Positions 13,014 to 15,224 of a stretch of DNA of 15,224 bases are shown here, piece by piece (the stretch's first letter is position 1; each line of letters starts with the position of its first letter). The DNA lies in NCBI GenBank assembly GCA_900552955.1, contig USBO01000033.1:1-15224 (forward strand), read 5' to 3'. The translations under genes and the position numbers were made by a program. The notes beneath the pieces were generated by a model, which did no database searches, was not told where the DNA came from, and worked only from the letters and a program-made list of their open reading frames with translations. The stretch is from an uncultured Alistipes sp. (GTDB taxonomy: Bacteria; Bacteroidota; Bacteroidia; Bacteroidales; Rikenellaceae).

Positions 13014-14054
13014 TCAGCGTTTGAGCAGTTTTTCGAGGGCGGGCGAGGCCCATGTTTCGTAGTCGTCGGGCGATTCGTCGGCGCGGCGGCCGTCGGCCTT
13101 GTCGGTGGCGAAGATGAAGTAGACCATCACCCCCTCGCCTTCGAGTTCACGCGCCTTCTCCACGGCGCGTTCGGCGCCGAGCGACATGAACATCGTCCCT
13201 AGCGCGTCGGCCCGCGCGGCGTTGTCGCAGAAGACCGTGGCCGAGAGCAGCCGCGTGACGGCGCTGCGGCCCGTCGTGGGGTCGATGGTGTGGGCGATCT
13301 TGCGGCCGTCGGCCGTGTAGTAGAAGCGGCGGTAGTTGCCCGAGGTGGCGTAGCTCAGATCGGTCACCTCGACGATGCGCTGCAGGTCGCGGTCCGAGAA
13401 GTTGTTGTCGTAGGGAGTCTCGATGCCGATGCGCCACTTGCCGCCCCGCTCGTTGCGGCCGCGGCAGCGACCGCTGCCGGCGATGGTGGCCAGATAGTCC
13501 TCCGCGCCGCGGCTTTCGAGCATGCGGGCGATCAGGTCGACCATGTAGCCCTTGCCGATCGAGTTGAAGTCGAGCTGGATGCGCGGATCCTCCCTGACGA
13601 GGCGGCCGTCTTCGATACGGATCTTGCGGTAGCCGACCAGCGGCAGGATCGAGTCGAGGTTCGGCGCTTCGATCCCCTGCCTGCCGGCGAATCCCCACGC
13701 CTCGACGAGCGGTTTGACGGTGATGTCGTACATGCCGCCGCTCAGGCGGCTCACCGAGTCGGCGGCCAGGATGTTGTAGATCAGGTGGCTGTCGAGCGAA
13801 TCGCTGCGGCCGCGGTTGATGCGGCTCAGCAGCGAGCAGGAGTCGAAGATCGACATCGAACGCTTGAGTTCGGCGTCGAGCGCCATGATCTCGGCGTAGA
13901 GCTCGCCGGCCGGCAGCGTCGTGCGGACCTTGACGCGGAAGGTGGTGCCGAGCACCGTCCCTTCGACCGTGACGTAGGGCGCCGGCGGGCGGCAGCCGGC
14001 CGTGCAGAGCGTCGCTGCGAGGAGCAGCCTGCGGCAGAGTGCGGAAAATTTCAT
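13014..14054 (-). CDS. apbE: FAD:protein FMN transferase ApbE, lipoprotein
   Basis: A 346-residue periplasmic flavin transferase that attaches FMN to a Thr/Ser of target proteins such as NqrB/NqrC or Rnf subunits. The start at 14054 gives a lipoprotein signal MKFSALCRRLLLAATLCTAGC with lipidation at Cys21; the ATG at 14141 only adds a non-signal tail. Family motifs: VLGTTFRVKV near the mature start, SMSIFDSCSLLSRIN, LDFNSIGKGYMVD (FAD site), ATSGNYRRFYY, AHTIDPTTGRSA and the metal-site region ARADALGTMFM. One departure is seen: where the family usually has GG(E/D), this protein has IAGSGRCRG. The final 50 residues (ESPDDYETWASPALEKLLKR) fit Bacteroidota ApbE. Transcribed from its own promoter, with the lipid kinase downstream. 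Confidence 0.95.
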   Translation of the reverse strand: MKFSALCRRLLLAATLCTAGCRPPAPYVTVEGTVLGTTFRVKVRTTLPAGELYAEIMALDAELKRSMSIFDSCSLLSRINRGRSDSLDSHLIYNILAADSVSRLSGGMYDITVKPLVEAWGFAGRQGIEAPNLDSILPLVGYRKIRIEDGRLVREDPRIQLDFNSIGKGYMVDLIARMLESRGAEDYLATIAGSGRCRGRNERGGKWRIGIETPYDNNFSDRDLQRIVEVTDLSYATSGNYRRFYYTADGRKIAHTIDPTTGRSAVTRLLSATVFCDNAARADALGTMFMSLGAERAVEKARELEGEGVMVYFIFATDKADGRRADESPDDYETWASPALEKLLKR

Positions 14055-14078
14055 GGTCGGAAGATGTCGAATTCGCGG

Positions 14079-14086
14079 CAAATATA
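14079..14086 (-). promoter_or_regulatory. -7 element of the apbE promoter
   Basis: On the minus strand this is TATATTTG, an exact TAnnTTTG match 24 bp before the apbE start. The -33 region (about 14107-14113) is TTTTCAC-like and weak. Confidence 0.65.
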
Positions 14087-14107
14087 ACGAATTTCGTCGG
14101 AAAGCGG

Positions 14108-14140
14108 TGAAAAAAGCCTTCGGCACGCGATCTTTTTTCA
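14108..14140. repeat. 9-bp perfect inverted repeat between apbE and rpsO
   Basis: TGAAAAAAG (14108-14116) and CTTTTTTCA (14132-14140) are perfect inverted arms around a 15-nt GC-rich spacer. The left arm overlaps the -33 region of apbE and the right arm ends 10 bp upstream of the rpsO -33 element. It could be an operator or a coincidence of A/T runs. Confidence 0.4.
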
Positions 14141-14149
14141 TTCAAACAA

Positions 14150-14180
14150 TTGGTTACTAAATAAATTTAGTGTATCTTTG
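14150..14180 (+). promoter_or_regulatory. Promoter of rpsO(-pnp)
   Basis: TTGG (14150-14153), 19 bp spacer, then TATCTTTG (14173-14180): the best complete -33/-7 pair in the window. Predicted start about 14186, giving a leader of about 64 nt. Confidence 0.8.
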
Positions 14181-14249
14181 CGCCACGCTCTGGCGTGATT
14201 TCATAGTAAGGGGAATGCGTCGTAGAGTGGAACGAATAAATCTTTCAAA
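14181..14249 (+). promoter_or_regulatory. rpsO leader with overlapping alternative stems
   Basis: CGCCA/TGGCG (14181-14185 with 14191-14195) and CACGC/GCGTG (14184-14188 with 14193-14197) are mutually exclusive small stems. Bases 14183-14191 can also pair with AGAGTGG (14224-14230) across a 2-nt bulge. S15 represses its own mRNA through leader structures in several phyla, but these stems straddle the predicted start site, so this remains a candidate only. Confidence 0.3.
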
Positions 14250-14522
14250 ATGGCTTATTTAACAGCAGAAAAAAAGCAGGAGCTTTTCGGTCAGTACGGA
14301 AAGTCCAACACCGACACGGGTTCGCCTGAGAGCCAGATCGCGTTGTTCTCTTACCGTATCAGCCACCTTACGGAGCACATGAAGAGCAACCGTCACGACT
14401 TCGGCACGCAGCGCGCGCTGCTGCGTCTGGTCGGCAAGCGCCGTCAGTTGCTCGAGTACCTCAAGGAGATCGACATCGAGCGCTACCGCGCCATCATCAA
14501 GACGCTCAATCTCCGTAAATAG
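14250..14522 (+). CDS. rpsO: 30S ribosomal protein S15
   Basis: A 90-residue ribosomal protein that binds 16S rRNA at the central-domain three-way junction early in 30S assembly. The family core is unmistakable: GSPESQIALFSYRISHLTEH (25-44), then the HxxDFGTQRALLRLVGKRRQLLEYL region and the Lys/Arg-rich end IIKTLNLRK. Length is the usual 88-90 residues. The start is preceded by an A/T-rich stretch ending TCTTTCAAA, with no Shine-Dalgarno sequence. It has a strong promoter at 14150-14180 and is followed at 79 bp by pnp, the same gene pair as in many other bacteria. Confidence 0.99.
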   Translation: MAYLTAEKKQELFGQYGKSNTDTGSPESQIALFSYRISHLTEHMKSNRHDFGTQRALLRLVGKRRQLLEYLKEIDIERYRAIIKTLNLRK

Positions 14523-14534
14523 TACGGGTGCCGG

Positions 14535-14571
14535 AAAATGGGGCAGTCACTGCGGGTGGCCGCTCCATTTT
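14535..14571 (+). promoter_or_regulatory. Long hairpin between rpsO and pnp (processing site or attenuator)
   Basis: A 10-bp outer stem (14535-14544 with 14562-14571, one G-U) stacks across one A/C mismatch on a 5-bp inner stem (14546-14550 with 14556-14560), closing on the loop TGCGG. The trailing Ts are inside the stem and the next bases are GTATGAC, so it is a poor intrinsic terminator. It sits 30 nt before the pnp start. Confidence 0.65.
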
Positions 14572-14601
14572 GTATGACAATTCAAGTTCGAATATAAAGT
14601 T

Positions 14602-15224
14602 ATGGAAGAAAAGAAGCTGTACAACGCCGTTCAGAAGTTCATCACCCTCGCCGACGGACGCGAGATCATGATCGAGACCGGCAAACTGGCCAAGCAGGCC
14701 GACGGCTCGGTGGTCGTCAAGCAGGGCGATACGATGCTGCTGGCGACGGTCGTGGCCGCCAAAGATGCGAAACCCGACACGGATTTCATGCCGCTGCAGG
14801 TGGAATACAAGGAGAAATACGCCGCTTGCGGCCGCTACCCGGGCGGTTTCATGAAGCGTGAGGGCAAGGCCAACGACAGCGAGGTGCTCGTAGCGCGTCT
14901 GATCGACCGTGCGCTGCGTCCGCTCTTCCCGTCGGACTACCACGCCGAGGTCTATGTGACCGTCACCCTCATCTCGGCCGACAAGGACATCCAGCCCGAT
15001 GCGCTGGCCGGTCTGGCCGCATCGGCGGCGCTGGCCGTGTCGGACATCCCCTTTGGTGGCCCGATTTCGGAGGTGCGCGTGGCGCGCATCAACGGCGAGT
15101 ACTGCATCAACCCCACCTTCTCGCAGATGCCCGACGTCGATCTGGATATCATGGTCGGCGGTACGATCGACAACATCCTGATGGTCGAGGGCGAGATGAA
15201 GGAGGTTTCGGAAGAGGTGATGCT
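14602..15224 (+). CDS. pnp: Polyribonucleotide nucleotidyltransferase, N-terminal part (cut by window edge)
   Basis: The frame opens at ATG 14602 and stays open to the right edge (207 complete codons). It encodes the first RNase PH-like domain of PNPase, the phosphorolytic 3'-5' exoribonuclease of the RNA-degradation machinery. Seen motifs: ETGKLAKQADGSVVVKQGDT (21-40) and PLQVEYKEKYAACGRYPGGF (about 61-80, the RNA-binding loop; usually G-[RK]-[IF]-PGGF). These are followed by KREGKANDSEVL and RLIDRALRPLFP (the family block DRPIRPLFP-like). The start has an A-rich region and AAAG a few bases before it. No TAnnTTTG element is visible between rpsO and pnp, so it probably shares the rpsO promoter. 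The KH and S1 domains lie beyond the window. Confidence 0.97.
   Translation, partial: MEEKKLYNAVQKFITLADGREIMIETGKLAKQADGSVVVKQGDTMLLATVVAAKDAKPDTDFMPLQVEYKEKYAACGRYPGGFMKREGKANDSEVLVARLIDRALRPLFPSDYHAEVYVTVTLISADKDIQPDALAGLAASAALAVSDIPFGGPISEVRVARINGEYCINPTFSQMPDVDLDIMVGGTIDNILMVEGEMKEVSEEVM

Noticed and set aside
13147..14145. 332-codon minus-strand frame over apbE in a second frame
   Set aside because: It is Arg/His/Pro-rich with no motifs, while the apbE frame has complete ApbE signatures and a lipoprotein signal.
14506..14943. 145-codon minus-strand frame over the rpsO-pnp junction
   Set aside because: It is antisense to the conserved PNPase N-terminus and has no recognisable features.
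1..15224. Search for CRISPR repeats, tRNA/rRNA genes, insertion sequences or phage genes
   Set aside because: No regularly spaced repeats, cloverleaf sequences, transposase-like motifs or terminal inverted repeats were seen on reading either strand; gene order is ordinary chromosomal.

Overview
The window reads as chromosomal DNA of a GC-rich member of the Bacteroidota, most likely Alistipes or a close relative in the Rikenellaceae. That assignment rests on gene content, on the CarboxypepD_reg-like/TonB receptor architecture, on A-rich rather than GGAGG-type start regions, and on promoters of the TAnnTTTG class, which the Bacteroidota sigma factor uses. No taxonomic search was possible, so the genus is inference. 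Coding DNA is GC-rich and intergenic DNA is clearly more AT-rich. I see no insertion sequence, phage gene, tRNA, rRNA or CRISPR array.

Layout. Positions 1-2608 (minus strand) hold the cell-shape operon mreB-mreC-mreD-mrdA, read right to left; mrdA (PBP2) runs off the left edge. It is divergent from pgi (2793-4124, plus), which ends at a strong terminator. Next comes a minus-strand block: surE (6479-7276) is translationally coupled to a histidine kinase (5490-6482), which is followed by its NarL-type response regulator (4822-5478). Beyond that is a separately promoted lipocalin-like lipoprotein (4207-4713). Divergent from surE is yebC (7499-8227, plus), followed by a secreted DUF4886/SGNH-type esterase candidate (8305-9213, plus). 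The esterase candidate converges on a TonB-dependent receptor (9287-11623, minus) across a bidirectional terminator. The receptor is preceded by a small Cys/His-rich membrane protein (11706-12029, minus), and the two probably form one transport operon. Then come apbE (13014-14054, minus) and a diacylglycerol/lipid kinase (12129-13007, minus), 6 bp apart. At the right edge is the classic rpsO-pnp pair (plus), with pnp truncated by the window end.

How the parts work together. Most of the window is housekeeping: wall elongation, glycolysis, translation and RNA turnover. The accessory parts are the intramembrane-type two-component system behind surE and the putative metal or heme uptake pair. In that pair both proteins carry a CxxC motif, and their promoter has a 12-bp perfect palindrome just upstream. 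Eight TAnnTTTG elements sit in front of eight transcription-unit heads, which makes the operon map fairly clear. The mreB/pgi promoters appear to share one palindromic upstream element, and the rpsO-pnp gap holds a long hairpin like the processing site that controls pnp in enterobacteria. I do not see a clear wholly new defence or mobile system; the most interesting unknowns are the Cys-rich protein/TonB receptor unit and several leader RNA structures.
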